Positions 12,472-24,566 of a stretch of DNA of 64,000 bases are shown here, piece after piece. The stretch covers positions 9,562,434-9,626,433 of the forward strand of contig NC_050099.1 in assembly GCF_902167145.1 (NCBI RefSeq). Direction: 5' to 3'. How positions within the stretch are numbered: position 1 is the first letter of the stretch; every line of letters begins with the position of its first letter. The stretch comes from Zea mays. Taxonomy: Eukaryota > Streptophyta > Magnoliopsida > Poales > Poaceae. The notes beneath the pieces were generated by a model. The model saw only the letters and a list, made by a program, of their open reading frames with translations. It was not told where the DNA came from and did not search any database. A program made the translations under genes and the position numbers.

Positions 12472-14159
12472 TACAAAGGCTTCAGATCATGGTACATTTT
12501 GCTGCTTCCCGGATGCATAGAGAATTTGGAGAGATGAGCCTCGTCCAAAATTTTATTCTTAAGGTCCTTATTTTTAGGAATCACCAATCTGCTTTTGAAC
12601 CATAATACACCCTTTTCATCTTGGCGGAAACATTTATACTTTTCAACCTTCTGATGGAGATTCTCCTTGATAATCTGCACTCCCTTGTCACTGAGCTGGG
12701 CCATGATGATCTGGTCTTGCAAGGTTGGCTCGACAAAAATGTGAGACAGAGCACCAGAAGGAATCACTTCAATTTGCATCTTGCTCAACTCATCACACAA
12801 GGTGTTAATGTGAGCATCCATCAGAATACAATTGCACTGCAACTTCCGACTCAAGGCATCTGCTACCACATTGGCTTTCCCGGGGTGATAATGTACCTCC
12901 AGGTCATAATCCTTGATCAGCTCTAGCCATCTTCTCTGCCTCATGTTGAGATCAGCCTGAGTAAAGATGTACTTAAGGCTCTTATGAGTGAAGATGTTGC
13001 AGTGGGTTCCCATTAAATAGTGCCTCCACATTTTTAATGCATGAACCACTGCTGCCAACTCGAGGTCATGAGTGGGGTAATTTTGCTCACGAGGCCTGAG
13101 TGCTCTTGAGGCGTAAGCAATGACTCGGTTGTCTTGCATTAAGACACAACCTAGTCCAGTGTCAGAGGCATCACAATACACATCAAAAGGCTTGCTGTTG
13201 TGAGGTTGCGCTAATACTGGGGCTGTGGTCAGATGCTTCCTTAATGCATGGAAGGCATCTTCGCACTTCTGACTCCAAACGAACTTGGCTTCTTTCTTCA
13301 GCAGCTCAGTTATAGGCTTCGCAATTCGAGAGAAATCCGGAATAAATCTTCGGTAATAACCAGCTAATCCTAGAAAACTCCGAATCTGACGGACAGTCGT
13401 TGGTGGCTTCCAGTTCATCACCTCTTGCACCTTATCAGGATCAACAACTATTCCTGCCTGAGAGATAGTGTGACCCAAGAATTTGATTTCCTTTAGCCAA
13501 AAATCACACTTGGACAACTTGGCATAAAGGTGGTGCTCTCGCAGACGTTGAAGCACTACATGCAAATGCCCGGCATGTTCTTCTTCGTTCTTAGAGTACA
13601 CCAAGATATCATCGATGAACACCACTACAAACTTGTCCACTTCAGGCATGAAAATAGAATTCATCAGATACATGAAATATGCTGGTGCATTAGTCAGCCC
13701 GAAAGACATCACCAAGAATTCATATAACCCATATCTGGTTGAGAATGCCGTCTTCGGAATATCGCTTGCTTGTATCTTGATCTGATGGTAGCCGGAGCGA
13801 AGGTCTATTTTGGAAAACACCTTAGCCCTGACCAACTGATCAAAAAGAACATCAATACGAGGCAAAGGATACTTGTTCTTGATAGTTACCGCATTAAGAG
13901 GGCGGTAATCTATGCATAGCCTCAAGCTTTCATCCTTCTTCTTCACAAACAGTGCTGGACATCCCCAAGGCGAAGTACTTGGGCGAATAAATCCCTTGTC
14001 CAGCAACTCCTGCAATTGCTTTTTCAATTCTGCCAACTCAGTGGGTGGCATTCGGTAAGGCCTCTTGGAAATTGGTGTCATTCCCGGTTGCAATTCGATG
14101 GCAAATTCAATATCCCGGTCGGGTGGCATTCCTGGCAATTCATCAGGAAAGACATCTGC
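12435..14159 (-). pseudogene. Reverse transcriptase and RNase H of the chromovirus
   Basis: One open frame holds the Ty3 [21 protein letters not shown] start, the [16 protein letters not shown] block, the SGYHQI block, and the active-site box [11 protein letters not shown]. The RNase H part follows ([18 protein letters not shown], then ALSRKL), then the start of the integrase HHCC finger. RT and RNase H motifs look intact over about 567 residues. The upstream part of pol is separated by the inserted element at 14160-21520 and continues at 21521. Confidence 0.95.
14155..14159. repeat. Target-site duplication TCTGC, left arm
   Basis: TCTGC occurs directly before the element at 14160 and again at 21521-21525 directly after it. 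Confidence 0.95.
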
Positions 14160-14854
14160 TGTTGGGTACTTGTTCTCAAATGCTATGAATCAAGAACAAG
14201 ACAACATGAAAATGTTAAATGTCGAACTCCTTCGCCCTTAGAAACGTTATACCCCTTCGGGTATAACGAATTTCGGACGAAGGTTACGGAAGAAAGGACC
14301 TTCGTTAAGTTGACAAATGATTATAACAGAGCAGCTAAATAAAATGTGGAAGTAATAATACCAGTATAATCATCGATGTATTTCCATTATTAAATTTATA
14401 AAAATGAATTACAAATGTACCTTCAGATTGATGAAGAGTAAAGGTCCAAAGGTGATGCGAAAAAGCGTATGCCAAGTCCGCGTGGACAGTACGGGAGTAC
14501 TGTTCACCTATTTATAGACTCGGGTCGCAGCCCGTGTAAAATTACATAGATGCCCTTTACATTTATCAATAACTACAGTAATTCTTTGAGGTCCAATTTG
14601 GCTTTTCATCTTTAAGTCGGCTCTTCTTTTCTGTTGTTGTGCCGAAGCCTTTCTGCACATAGCTTCGTGATCGCCTTATCCTTCGTCTTGATCGTTTTTC
14701 ATTCCAGTCAAGCTTTGTCTTAACCACGCTCTTGTATATTCGCAACCTGACTCCGAAGGTGCCTGTTCCGAAGGTGCCTGTTCACATATTACACTTGGAA
14801 AATATTATCAAATTATGTTTCTTGAGGACCTTCGGGAGGCGAAGGCCCCCAACA
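14160..14854 (-). repeat. 3' LTR of gag-only element copy 1
   Basis: 695 bp, ending CCCCCAACA in plus-strand reading. It contains a 10 bp stem hairpin at 14245-14268 and many CTTCGG/CCGAAG motifs. The partner is 20826-21520. Confidence 0.95.
14245..14268. other. Perfect hairpin in the LTR
   Basis: CGTTATACCC, loop CTTC, GGGTATAACG: a 10 bp perfect stem. It is conserved in all four LTRs (also 20911-20934, 55490-55513 and 62159-62182). It lies near the element-sense end of the LTR. Confidence 0.85.
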
Positions 14855-14872
14855 GTAGCCCCTCGTAATACC
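14855..14872 (-). other. Polypurine tract of gag-only element copy 1
   Basis: The minus strand reads ACGAGGGGCTAC just before the 3' LTR. It is the only purine-rich tract at this boundary, but it is short and ends in pyrimidines, so the call is moderate. Confidence 0.5.
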
Positions 14873-15009
14873 AATTTATTGTCAAGATAAATTCATATTG
14901 CGACATGGACGAAGGCTTTAAGCCGAAGGTCCGAAAAAACACCTTCCTTTTGCTAGAATAGCAACAGTCATTGACAAGCGGGGCCCTCCAGTTTTCGACA
15001 TACTGGGTG

Positions 15010-15017
15010 TATAAATA
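15010..15017 (+). promoter_or_regulatory. TATA box for the antisense gene, copy 1
   Basis: TATAAATA on the plus strand, just outside the LTR, about 170 bp before the preferred start codon at 15180. The same box is at 56255-56262 in copy 2. It would drive transcription opposite to gag. Confidence 0.6.
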
Positions 15018-15179
15018 CAAGCTCACCGCGAGTTTATTTGGCACGCCCTTTTGCCACCTGCTTTTTCTCACCCAGCTATTAGCCTACGCATCCAGCTTTC
15101 AGCTTGCGCGCGTCAGCATTTGCTCGGTCTTAGATTTTTAAGCTTCGGTGTCAAGTCTGGTTTGCCAGCATTCGCGAAA

Positions 15180-18100
15180 ATGTCTGAAGAAAAGATAGTT
15201 GCTGGTGCTTCGAAGCTGAGCCTTTCGGAGGAGATGCACCTGGGTTTTCTTGAGTCAATGTCGAAGACCAATACGGAAAAGACTGTCAAGGAAACTTTGA
15301 GGGTTTATCTGAAGATACTGGCGATAGTGATAGCTATGATGTGGATAGTGGTGGGGAGGACTCCAAAGATCGCCCGTGGTGACCTAGTCACTCAAACTTC
15401 AGAAAATCAACTATAAAGCAGAGTCACCTTGAAAATATGAGGGGGAGATATTTCCGGGATATATCCATCGCGAGGGCAGATGACGGAGAAAAAACTACGC
15501 CGACCCCCAAAGATAATGAGATCATGATCTTCCGAAGCTTTTAAAGGCTGGGTTACGATTCCCTCTAAGCAGGTTTGTGGTAGAAGTTCTGAAAATATAT
15601 CAAATTTACCTTCATCAACTTACCCCCGAAGCAGTGATAAGATTGGGAATCTTCGTCTGGGCCGTGAGGAGCCAAGGCCTGGAGCCAAGTGCAAAAAGCT
15701 TTTGCAATATACACGAGCTAGTATATGAGACAAAACCCTGGGGTAAGGAGCAATATCATAATAATTTTGGTTGCTATAGCTTCGGTGCCCGGTCTGGGTC
15801 AAGCTGTCCCGTGCCAACCTTTCGGAAGAGATGGCCCGGGGAATGGATGAAGGAATGGTTCTACGTGAAGAATGATTTGAAGGTTCGGGAAGATATCAAA
15901 GACATCATCATGCGCCCTATCTGGCAGCGCTTCGGACTCCGGAAACCAAAGGTAGAAATGGACGAAGCAGCTGAAGAATGCCAGAGGGCCTTCGGCGTAG
16001 TGTGTTCTTTTATTGGGACCAGGGATTTAATGCAAGAGCACATTGCCTTCAGAGTGTGGCCACTTGTAGATGACTGGGAAATGCCGAAAGAGACCGTTAA
16101 AGAAGCTGACGAGGGTGGATTAATCAGGCTGAAATATACATTCAAGTATGGAGATAAGTTTGTTGAACCAGATGATGATTGGCTGAAAAGCATTGAGAAT
16201 GTAAGTGATGAGTTGCTTGGGGCATATTCGAAGGCCAAAAACACTGCATTATCAGCGGCTTTCGGAGGCCGAAAAAAGAAGAGACTCAACCGAGTATTTG
16301 ATGCAATTGGATTTGTCTATCCCGACTACTATTATCCAATGCGAGGTCAAAAGAGAAAAAATGCTTCTCCTGCAAAGGGCACTACTTCGACTACTCCCGG
16401 GGAGCCAGCGCCGAAGAGGAAGAAAGTAAAAGTGTCCACACACCCTCCACGCTGTATTGAGCCGGCCACAGTGCCCGAGTTTATTGGAGAGGCCTCTTCG
16501 GCCACCGAAGCCAGAGAACCAACTGCAGCGCCAAAATCCGAAAAAATGGCCGAAGCACCAGCAATAAGAAAAGAGAAATCTGAAGAAAGAAAAACTCTAG
16601 ATGTTATAAGTCCGTCGTCAAAAGTTGAGACAGCTAAGAGCTAGAAGGGGCCAGCAGCGACCCCGAAAAGAAAAAGGATGGTCAACGTGCTGGATGTTTT
16701 GGAGACAATTAAATCTTCAAGCACAACTCCAAAGAAAACTGTTGAAGTGTCTACTGAAGCCTTTGCTGCCGAAACTTCGAAGCAGCAGTTTGAAACTGAA
16801 GCTGGGCCTTCGGAATCCACCAAGATACAACCTTTGAAGGCAAGTTTAGAAACTGAAAAAGCAAAAATAGCAGAGCCGATTCTGACTGAGGAAATTGGCA
16901 CTGCCACCCCCGAAGCATCTTCCAAAATACATGATTATATTGTGCCACATGCTTCGGGGAAGAAACTATCTGAAGAAGAGATTTTTGAAGCCAACCACTA
17001 TGCCCGAGAACTGAAATATCCGAAGGGGGCCGTAGTGTTCAATGGGACAAATGAAGATGATTTCTTGTACTGTCTCCGAGAGAATAAAGAATTATCCATG
17101 TGCCGGGAGATGGCTAGAAGCATGGGGTTCCTGAAACTCGAAGCTGGCCTTTGCGCCATGACGAAAGAGGATCTTGCGGATAGCTTGGCGTACAATAGTC
17201 TGAAGGTACAAAAATTGTGAATTTTGAATTTTATGAATTTTGAATTAGTTTTTTGCTCTTATGTTAACTTATTCATTCTTTTGAATAGGGCTTGATACTC
17301 AGCAATGCCTTGAGGGCTCAGAAGAATGCCGAAGATGAGAGCTGCACCATTGCTCTCAACAACCTTCGAACAGAGGTTATCAGGCTAAGAAACGAAGCCT
17401 TGGAGAAAGACAAAATTCTGCTTACATTAGTGGAGAAAATGAAGGAAGACGAAGCTAACAATAAAACTCAAGCCGAAGCTCAGAAGCGTGAAATTGAAGA
17501 TCTTCGTAAACAACTAGCCCGAGCCAAAGAAGAACGCACTCTTGAAGAAACAAGACGAGAATTAAGCGATCAATGGGCAGATCATTTGGAAGTTAATGAT
17601 AAAGAGCTTCGTGCTTCTCAGAGAAGATGCTATGTTAAATCCATAGAGTGCGTTAAAAAGATAAAATCCAGCTTTGCCAATGTTGGCGCATTCTCTAGCA
17701 AAGAGAATTTATCAAGGGGCAATCCCGAAGGTCCGATGGAGTGGATCAGTAACGAAGCTGAGGCCTTCGAAGAAATCTTGAATAGCCGCGGAGACATATG
17801 CGCTTTTTCGGGTGCTAGAGGAATTGCTACTGTTTTGGAGAAGAGAGGTTGTGAGCATGTAAAATCTTTAGCGCAATCCGAAGCTACTTTGTCCTCCGAA
17901 GACATTAAAGACCCCTCAGCCGAAGCAAGCATGATCGGCGGAAAATTTTTTACCGATATCTGGGACAACGACGGCCGAGAAATGGCGCAAGAAATTATTC
18001 AAAAGAGTGAAAAAGGCATCCATGATGCTAGAAAAGTAGCGGCGGCTGCCGAAAAAAGTACAGAGCCCGAGGGGCAAATAGGTATTAATTAGTGATTTTT

Positions 18101-18311
18101 ATTATATTGTAATTTTTGATTCCAGACTTTGTTCATGGTTTGTAATAGTAATATAGTTGTATCTTCTCTTCGCTCAGAACCTGCTGAGGCATCTCCGGGC
18201 CCCCACCCGAAGGGGGACGATGAGATTAGAAAAATGGCCGAAGCCATTATGGACAAGGTTGTCGACCAGCTACTGAACGAAGCTGCAGAAATAGTTCTTA
18301 AAGAGGATTAA
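15180..18311 (+). pseudogene. Antisense three-exon gene of the gag-only element, copy 1 (broken exon 1)
   Basis: This is the counterpart of 56425-59558. Exon 1 is 15180-17205, intron 17206-17288 (GT...AG), exon 2 17289-18081, then exon 3 18178-18311. Exon 2 (793 nt) and exon 3 (134 nt) have exactly the same lengths as in copy 2, and the frame continues across both junctions. Exon 1 is damaged: a one-base loss near 15298, another in the T run near 15538, and a CAG-to-TAG change at 16642-16644. Exon 2 is open here and codes for a coiled coil, whereas copy 2 has a stop in it. The Transposase_28-like region (about 15577-15840) is readable. Confidence 0.75.
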
Positions 18312-18810
18312 ATGCTACTGTAAAAACATTTGGAACGTAACATATGTAATATATTGTAACTTTAAATGTAATATATAATCCATGTACAGTTTTAATTCTT
18401 TACGATGCATGAAATCTTGCATACATACCATTTTTTGAGCCTTCGGTGAAAAAACACCTTCCCTTCTTTTCATGCTTCGTGAAGAAAATCTTATATCACA
18501 AGAAATTGCATACTTCACTGGTGAAGATTATCCAAGCTTCGTGAAATATTCTCCGACGCTATAGAAAAGTTTTTTTTGTTGCCTCTCTAATGAAGCTACA
18601 TTTCTTCTCAACTTGTCTTGTGTTTTAGTACGATTTTCTCTTTTCCAAAATATTCTCCAAAGATCAAGACTGTACCCCCTTCTTGTTCCACATGCAATAT
18701 GCTGTATGATGCTTATGTTATGCAAAATGATGTGATGATGTTATGTTATGCAAAATGACATTTGTGCCACAGATACATATCCTTGTAATAGAGCACACAC
18801 ACTTTTTATA

Positions 18811-18964
18811 TCAGCGTTGACTTTTCGCTGTAAGCCTCCCTTAGGAGATTCTTCGCCTTTTACTTTCAGCGGAATCAGCGTTTATTTTTCGCTGTAAGCC
18901 TCCCTTAGGAGCTTCTTCGCCTTTTACTTTCGGCGGAATCAGCGATGCCTTTTCGCTGTAAGCT
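18811..18964. repeat. 64 bp tandem repeat, about 2.4 copies
   Basis: Units begin TCAGCG at 18811, 18875 and 18939 and contain TTTTCGCTGTAAGCCTCCC and CTTCGCCTTTTACTTTC. They lie in the spacer between gag and the antisense gene. The same array is at 60057-60210. Confidence 0.85.
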
Positions 18965-19235
18965 CAGAAAACTCACTCTGCGCTCCTTTAGGAACGACTT
19001 TTCACTGTTTCGAACAATTTGCACTATGTCCGTTATAAAAAACTTTTGACAATACAACGGTCCTTCATGCCACCATGAATTCGTATGCTTCGGCAACTCA
19101 AGCCCATGGAGAAAGTGTTACAAGAAATTGAAAAACGATAAAAGACACTTAAACTTCCCATAATTGTTCCTTATTAACAAAAAAGTAATACTGAATGTAA
19201 AAATGCGAAAAACTGCTGTTTTGGTAGGATATTTA

Positions 19236-20752
19236 TCAATAAATGTGCTTCGACTCTGGCACGGTGCTATTGACTGTGCGAGCTTCGGATTCTTCTCTGA
19301 AATCCCTTTGGGGGTGAGAGTGTTGGCTCCCTTCTGGCTGCGAAGCTCGTTGTACTCGTGGTGGCGGTGGAAGCTGTTGCCAGGAAGCTTGGGGTTGGCT
19401 TGCCGAAGCAACAGAGGCTGCAGGGTGATTGCCTACGTATTCTGGAATGTAAGGCGAATGGTACGAAGCAGTATGCATGACCTGCTTCGGCTGATTCTGT
19501 TGTGCAGCAGCTTCTGCTAACTCCTTTTGCTTCTGGATGGTAATGTGACACATCCGGGTGGTGTGGCCCTTACCTTCACCACAGAATAGGCAGTATATTT
19601 TTCTTGGTTGATCCCCAAATCTTCCCCCGAAGCCCCTGGCGCCCCTGCCCCTTGGCGCTGGCGGTCGGAAGGAGCTTTGCTGTTGCCCCGAAGCTTGCGA
19701 GGAGCACTGTGGCCTTTGCTGTTGACTCGCTTTGTCGTCATTTTGAGTAGAATTGTGAATTGACCTGACATGCCTTGGGTAAAATCTTCCTCCGAAGCCC
19801 CTAGTCATTTCAGAGAACCTGAGAGCTTCCTCCCTTCTTTGGCGAAAATCATTGTCAGCTCGAATGTATTCGTCCATCTTCTAGAGCAGCTTCTCCAGTG
19901 TTTGAGGAGGCTTCCTGGCAAAGTACTGAGCTGCAGTTCCTGGCCGAAGCCCCTTGATCATGGCCTCAATGACAATTTCATTGGGCACTGTTGGTGCCTG
20001 CGCTCTCAGACGTAGGAACCTTCGGACATATGCCTGAAGGTATTCTTCGTGATCCTGGGTGCACTGGAATAAAGCTTGAGCAGTGACTGGCTTCGTCTGA
20101 AACCCTTGGAAGCTGGTTATCAGCATATCCATCAACTTTTGCCATGAGGTGATTGTCCCTGGCCTAAGGGAAGAGTACCAAGTCTGTGCAACACTCCTGA
20201 CAGCCATGACGAAGGACTTTGCCATGACCGCCGTGTTGCCACCGTACAAAGATATGGTTGCCTCATAGCTCATCAAGAATTGTTTCGGGTCTGAATGACC
20301 ATCATACATGGGGAGCTGAGGCGGCTTGTAAGACTGTGGCCAAGGAACAGCCTGCAGTTCTGTTGACAAGGGAGAAGCATCATCAAAAGCAAAATTTCTG
20401 TGATGGAAATCTTCATACCAGTCATCCACGTTGTAGAAACCCTCTTGATGAAGCTCTCTGTGCGGGGTCTTTGATTTTGGTCATCTTGAGCGAGATGTCG
20501 AAGCTCTTCAGAGGCTTCATCTATCTGCTTTTGAAGATCAGCTAGACGAGCCATCTTCTCCTTCTTCCGTTGAACCTGTTGATGGAGCATCTCCATTTTT
20601 TGTATTTCTTGGTCCAAGTCGTCTTCCGGAGGCGTTGGGCTGATGGCCTTTCTCTTCTGGCTTCGGGCCTCCCTAAGAGAGACGACATCCTGATTGGGGT
20701 CCAGCGGCTGCAGAGTAGCAGCCCCTGTCGTTGAAGCTTTTTTCGGTGGCAT
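19236..20752 (-). pseudogene. Gag of the gag-only element, copy 1 (frameshift and stop)
   Basis: It starts MPPKKASTTGAATLQPLDPN at 20752. A one-base loss near 20465 shifts the frame relative to copy 2. The capsid-like part continues at 20429-19881 with the AQTWYSSLRPGTITSWQKL block of the retrotransposon gag family. A TAG (at about 19878-19880, after KLL) interrupts it, and 19877-19236 carries the zinc knuckle CLFCGEGKGHTTRMC. The C-terminus runs about 30 residues further than in copy 2. Gag packages the element RNA; here it cannot be made whole. Confidence 0.88.
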
Positions 20753-20812
20753 GACAAAGGTGACGCTTGCCGAAGGTTTTCAAAACCCAAAAAATGGAAG
20801 TGAGTTGACCGG

Positions 20813-20825
20813 AGGTGGGCGCCAA
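20813..20825 (-). other. Primer binding site of gag-only element copy 1
   Basis: The minus strand reads TTGGCGCCCACCT directly after the 5' LTR. TGGCGCC... primer sites are common in cereal Ty3 elements. This fixes the element sense as minus and makes the plus-strand gene antisense. Confidence 0.8.
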
Positions 20826-21520
20826 TGTTGGGTACTTGTTCTCAAATGCTATGAGTCAAGAACAAGACAACATGAAAATGTTAAATGTCGAACTCCTTCG
20901 CCCTTAGAAACGTTATACCCCTTCGGGTATAACGAATTTCGGACGAAGGTTACGGAAGAAAGGACCTTCGTTAAGTTGACAAATGATTATAACAGAGCAG
21001 CTAAATAAAATGTGGAAGTAATAATACCAGTATAGTCATCGATGTATTTCCATTATTAAATTTATAAAAATGAATTACAAATGTACCTTCAGATTGATGA
21101 AGAGTAAAGGTACAAAGGTGATGCGAAAAAGCGTATGCCAAGTCCGTGTGAACAGTACGGGAGTACTGTTCACCTATTTATAGACTCGGGTCGCAGCCCG
21201 TGTAAAATTACATAGATGCCCTTTACATTTATCAATAACTACAGTAATTCTTTGAGGTCCAATTTGGCTTTTCATCTTTAAGTCGGTTCTTCTTTTTTGT
21301 TGTTGTGCCGAAGCCTTTCTGCACATAGCTTCGTGATCGCCTTATCCTTCGTCTTGATCGTTTTTCATTCCAGTCAAGCTTCGTCTTAACCACGCTCTTG
21401 TATATTCGCAACCTGACTCCGAAGGTGCCTGTTCCGAAGGTGCCTGTTCACATATTACACTTGGAAAATATTATCAAATTATGTTTCTTGAGGACCTTCG
21501 GGAGCCGAAGGCCCCCAACA
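20826..21520 (-). repeat. 5' LTR of gag-only element copy 1
   Basis: 695 bp, paired with 14160-14854. The hairpin is at 20911-20934. Confidence 0.95.
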
Positions 21521-21529
21521 TCTGCATAC

Positions 21530-21964
21530 TCATAGACCACTGGGATCTTCTTCAGAGGTAACTCCGTCATAGAGAAAGCACATGACTGAGTAGAACCCTG
21601 ACTGGGCAGAATCAAGGTGAAGTTCCCACAGAATGGAGTGGATTTCCACGATGCGGCTGGCTACATCAAGCACAACTTGGTGCAAGGACATCCAATTAGC
21701 TCCCAGAATAATGTCCACATTTTCCAAACCCAAAACAAGAAGGGTGGTTTTGACAATGTGGCTTCCCAATTGAATAGGCACACATTGGTTTAATTGATTA
21801 GTTGAAATTTTACCCCCAGGTGTGACTATCATAAATGACCCTTTTGAGTGAGAGAATGGCAGTTCACATTTAGCACTGAACTTCTGGCTAATGAAAATAT
21901 GAGATGCACCAGAATCAAATAGAATTAAAGCAGGTTGATTATAAACTGAAAAGATAGCGGTCAT
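21530..21964 (-). pseudogene. Aspartic protease region of the chromovirus, split from RT
   Basis: The minus-strand frame contains ALILFDSGASHIFISQKF, the DSGA active-site box of a retropepsin-like protease that cuts the Gag-Pol polyprotein. Downstream of it is the ILGANWMS block typical of plant Ty3 proteases. The frame runs toward RT but meets the inserted gag-only element at 21520, so protease and RT are now 7.4 kb apart. Confidence 0.88.
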
Positions 21965-21977
21965 GATAGGAGCTCCC

Positions 21978-23061
21978 TCAGGTACTTCCTCCAGAGTAGT
22001 GAAGTTGAGCTTCCCTTGCTTGACCTGTACCTTCTACTTTCTTCCCTTGTCTTGATTTGGTGCTAGCACCTGCCTTTGCTGGTTCCTGGGACAATTCTTG
22101 GCATAGTGGCCCACATTGCCACAAGTGAAACATTTGTTCCCATTGCCCTGGTGGAACTGCTGCTGCTGTGGAGGCTGATTGTTTCTTGGAGCGGGAGCTG
22201 GAAAGCGGTTGGGTGCCGGCTGCTGCTGCTGAGGTGGCCTGATCACCCATCTGCCTGCCTACTGCTGAAAACCCCTGCTCTGATTGTGAGAAACAATCCT
22301 GAACCTCTGGGCCTAGGCGGATGGTGCTGCCATTGGTGCCTTTCTCTTCTTCTCTACCCTGTGAGCTACAATGCAATCTTCCTAGGAGATGGCCAGGTTG
22401 ACCAACTCATTGAAGCTGTCAGCCCGGACAGTGTTGAGTCGTTCTCGCAGCTTGGTGTTAAGACCCCTGCGGAAGCGGTCTCTCTTCTTCTCATCAGAAT
22501 CAGCATGGTAACCTGCATACTGGCATAGGTCGTTGAAGGCCTGCGCATACTGCAGTACCGTGCAGGTTCCTTGATTAAGTGCTAGAAACTCATTCAGCTT
22601 GCGATCAAGAATGCCAGCTGGGATGTGGTGCCCTCTAAAGCAGACTTGAATTCCTCCCAAGACACTTCACGATCACCAGGGAGCATAGCACGGAAGTGGT
22701 CCCACCAAGTCCGAGCAGATCCGCGAAGCTGCTGCGCGGCGAAGCGAGTCTTGGTAGCATCAGGGCAGTCTCCCGTGAGGAGGGGAAACTTGGACTCAAC
22801 GACACGGAGCCACACGTGGGCGTCCAATGGATCCTCTGCCTTGGCGAACAAGGGTGGCTGCGTGCTCAGGAACTCCTGGTAGGTTGCCGCTGTCGGAGAC
22901 CGCTAAGGCTGGCCTCCACCATGCTGCTGAGGGTGGGGCTGGCGCTGCAAGAGATGTCACTGAATCTCATTCTACTGGGCCATCAGCTCCTGCACTGTGG
23001 GAGCTGGAGGAGGTGGCGGGGGAACCTGGTCGTTATGGCCGCGACGCTGCCTAGCTGCCAT
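21978..23061 (-). pseudogene. Gag of the chromovirus (several stops and frameshifts)
   Basis: An ATG at 23061-23059 opens MAARQRRGHND and a proline run, typical of plant Ty3 gag N-termini. TAG codons follow early (after QELMAQ). The capsid core is at about 22880-22594 (AHVWLRVVESKFPLL, RTWWDHFRAML) and continues in another frame at 22660-22382 (GTCTVLQYAQAFNDLC). The canonical knuckle CFTCGNVGHYAKNCP is at about 22150-22100. At least two frameshifts separate these parts. Confidence 0.88.
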
Positions 23062-23319
23062 CTAAAAACAGAGATTGTCGGCATTGTTATCCCAACTCAC
23101 AATTTCGAACGGCAAGATATTATCTCATATGGAAGGAAAAACGCCATAATCATAATATTAGGTTCGAAATAAAGATAACATGGTTACAAAATCCCACAGA
23201 TTTCGAAAGTTCACAGGGTTACATTAATCAGGGGAAGGTACCCATAAGCCTAGTCCAAAATCTGACATTAACTAAGCTTGCATAGGTTTCTATCCGCCTA
23301 AAAGCGTCAAAGCGACTAA

Positions 23320-24195
23320 TCAACCCTGAGTGGTGGAAGCGACACTGGATACGGGTGAAGGAGGCATCGCGGAGGTAGTCCCATTGGCACTAGGGGCTGG
23401 TCCTAATTCCTCTGGAGCTTCTTCTCCCTCGCTTCCGGCTTCATTAGCCTCCATCTCCAAGTGGTGCATGTCCAGGTGGTCATTTGCTTCTTCGAGTTCC
23501 CTCTGCACATCGTGAAGTTGGTTCTCCAAGACATCAATAGTGTTGTCTCGGATCTCCACCTACTGCTCCAAGGTGGTAATGCGCTGGCTCAGCCTTTCCA
23601 CCTGCAGATCCTTCTCCACTAACTTAGAGGATAAATCGACCACAAAATCTTCTCGACTGTCGAGAGTGAGCATAGTGGTTTGAGCGATGTTAGCATGGTG
23701 TGCCATAGCATCACTCTGAAGGGCCTGAAGGTGGTACAGCGCACTCATGCACTGAACGATGACCCTCCCAACTAAGTCAGGACACATTGCCCACACATCC
23801 TTCACATGGCTCACGCGGTTACACCACATGGGGTCGTCCTTCTTCTCAGCAGAGAAGAGTCCCAAGGGGTGCATCACCATTTCTAGGGGATGGTAGCCAC
23901 AGAAAGTCGTCAGAGTCTTCATGGCTGCTGCCTCAGTGGTGTCGTCCGTCCTGAATCCAATCGTCTCGGAATCAAGAGAACGCCAACCCAGCTGAAGGGG
24001 ATGAGCCTCCAAAGTCAGCCAGACCCGACAACGAGGTACCCGATGCTCCTCATACAACTGCACCGTGTACAAAGGGGGCGTAGGGTAACCGACGGAGTTA
24101 AGCACTTCCCACAAGATGGAATGAAAGCCATCGCGAGAAAGGAAGTCAGAACTAAAACGAGTGTCTCCTCCACTGGCGGGGGTGGGTGAATTCAT
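23320..24195 (-). pseudogene. Extra ORF upstream of gag in the chromovirus, one in-frame stop
   Basis: A minus-strand frame of about 291 codons begins MNSPTPASGGDTRF. One TAG at about 23557-23559 follows TTLEQ; the same frame then continues VEIRDNTIDVLENQLHDVQ to a stop at 23320. The second half is a heptad-rich acidic coiled coil (LVEKDLQVERLSQRITTLEQ, then LEEANDHLDMHH) ending in a low-complexity Ser/Pro tail. It lies between the primer site and gag. I do not recognise a known protein; extra ORFs at this position exist in some plant Ty3 elements. Confidence 0.7.
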
Positions 24196-24553
24196 CTGCG
24201 GAAGGGTATCAAAGGTAAAGGTTATGGTGGAAGGAAGAAAAATGAAAGAGCCCGGATGGTTTTAAAGGAAGTGGGTTAGCTCAAGTTTTAATTCCCTTTT
24301 GTGTTTATAATGCATGCATGCTGGAAGTAACGTCTCCTCTCTAGATAATAAGGTGCTCTTAGGGCATCCTTAAAAATCTAAGTACTGGCCCACGGGGCCT
24401 ACTTAATTAGCCACCTATTTCTCCCCCTATGCCTAAGGCCTTTCGTCCTAGGTCTAGCGGTCTAGTCCTGACGATTCGTAGCAGTTTCTAGGCAAGTTTT
24501 AGATTTTAAAGATGGTATTCATGGTTTATTGTCCTTCTCTGTGGTGGAATTTG

Positions 24554-24565
24554 CTCCGATACCAG
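24554..24565 (-). other. Primer binding site, initiator-Met tRNA type
   Basis: The minus strand reads TGGTATCGGAGC, one mismatch from the common TGGTATCAGAGC site, starting two bases from the LTR end. Confidence 0.88.
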
Positions 24566-24566
24566 C

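Larger units (their letters stand above)
14160..21520 (-). mobile_element. Non-autonomous gag-only LTR retrotransposon (TR-GAG type), copy 1
   Basis: It has 695 bp LTRs at both ends, TGTTGGG...CCCAACA termini and a 5 bp target duplication TCTGC. In its own sense (minus) it has a primer site, gag (20752-19236), a spacer with a tandem repeat, and near the 3' LTR an antisense multi-exon gene (plus strand, 15180-18311). No protease, RT or integrase is present, so it needs enzymes from another element. By eye the two LTRs differ at roughly nine positions, which points to a recent insertion, younger than the chromovirus it interrupts. Confidence 0.95.

Noticed and set aside
18129..18311. Separate 60-codon gene starting MFMVCNSN (also 59376-59558)
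   Set aside because: Better explained as the third exon of the antisense gene, with an acceptor at 18177/59424 and matching phase.
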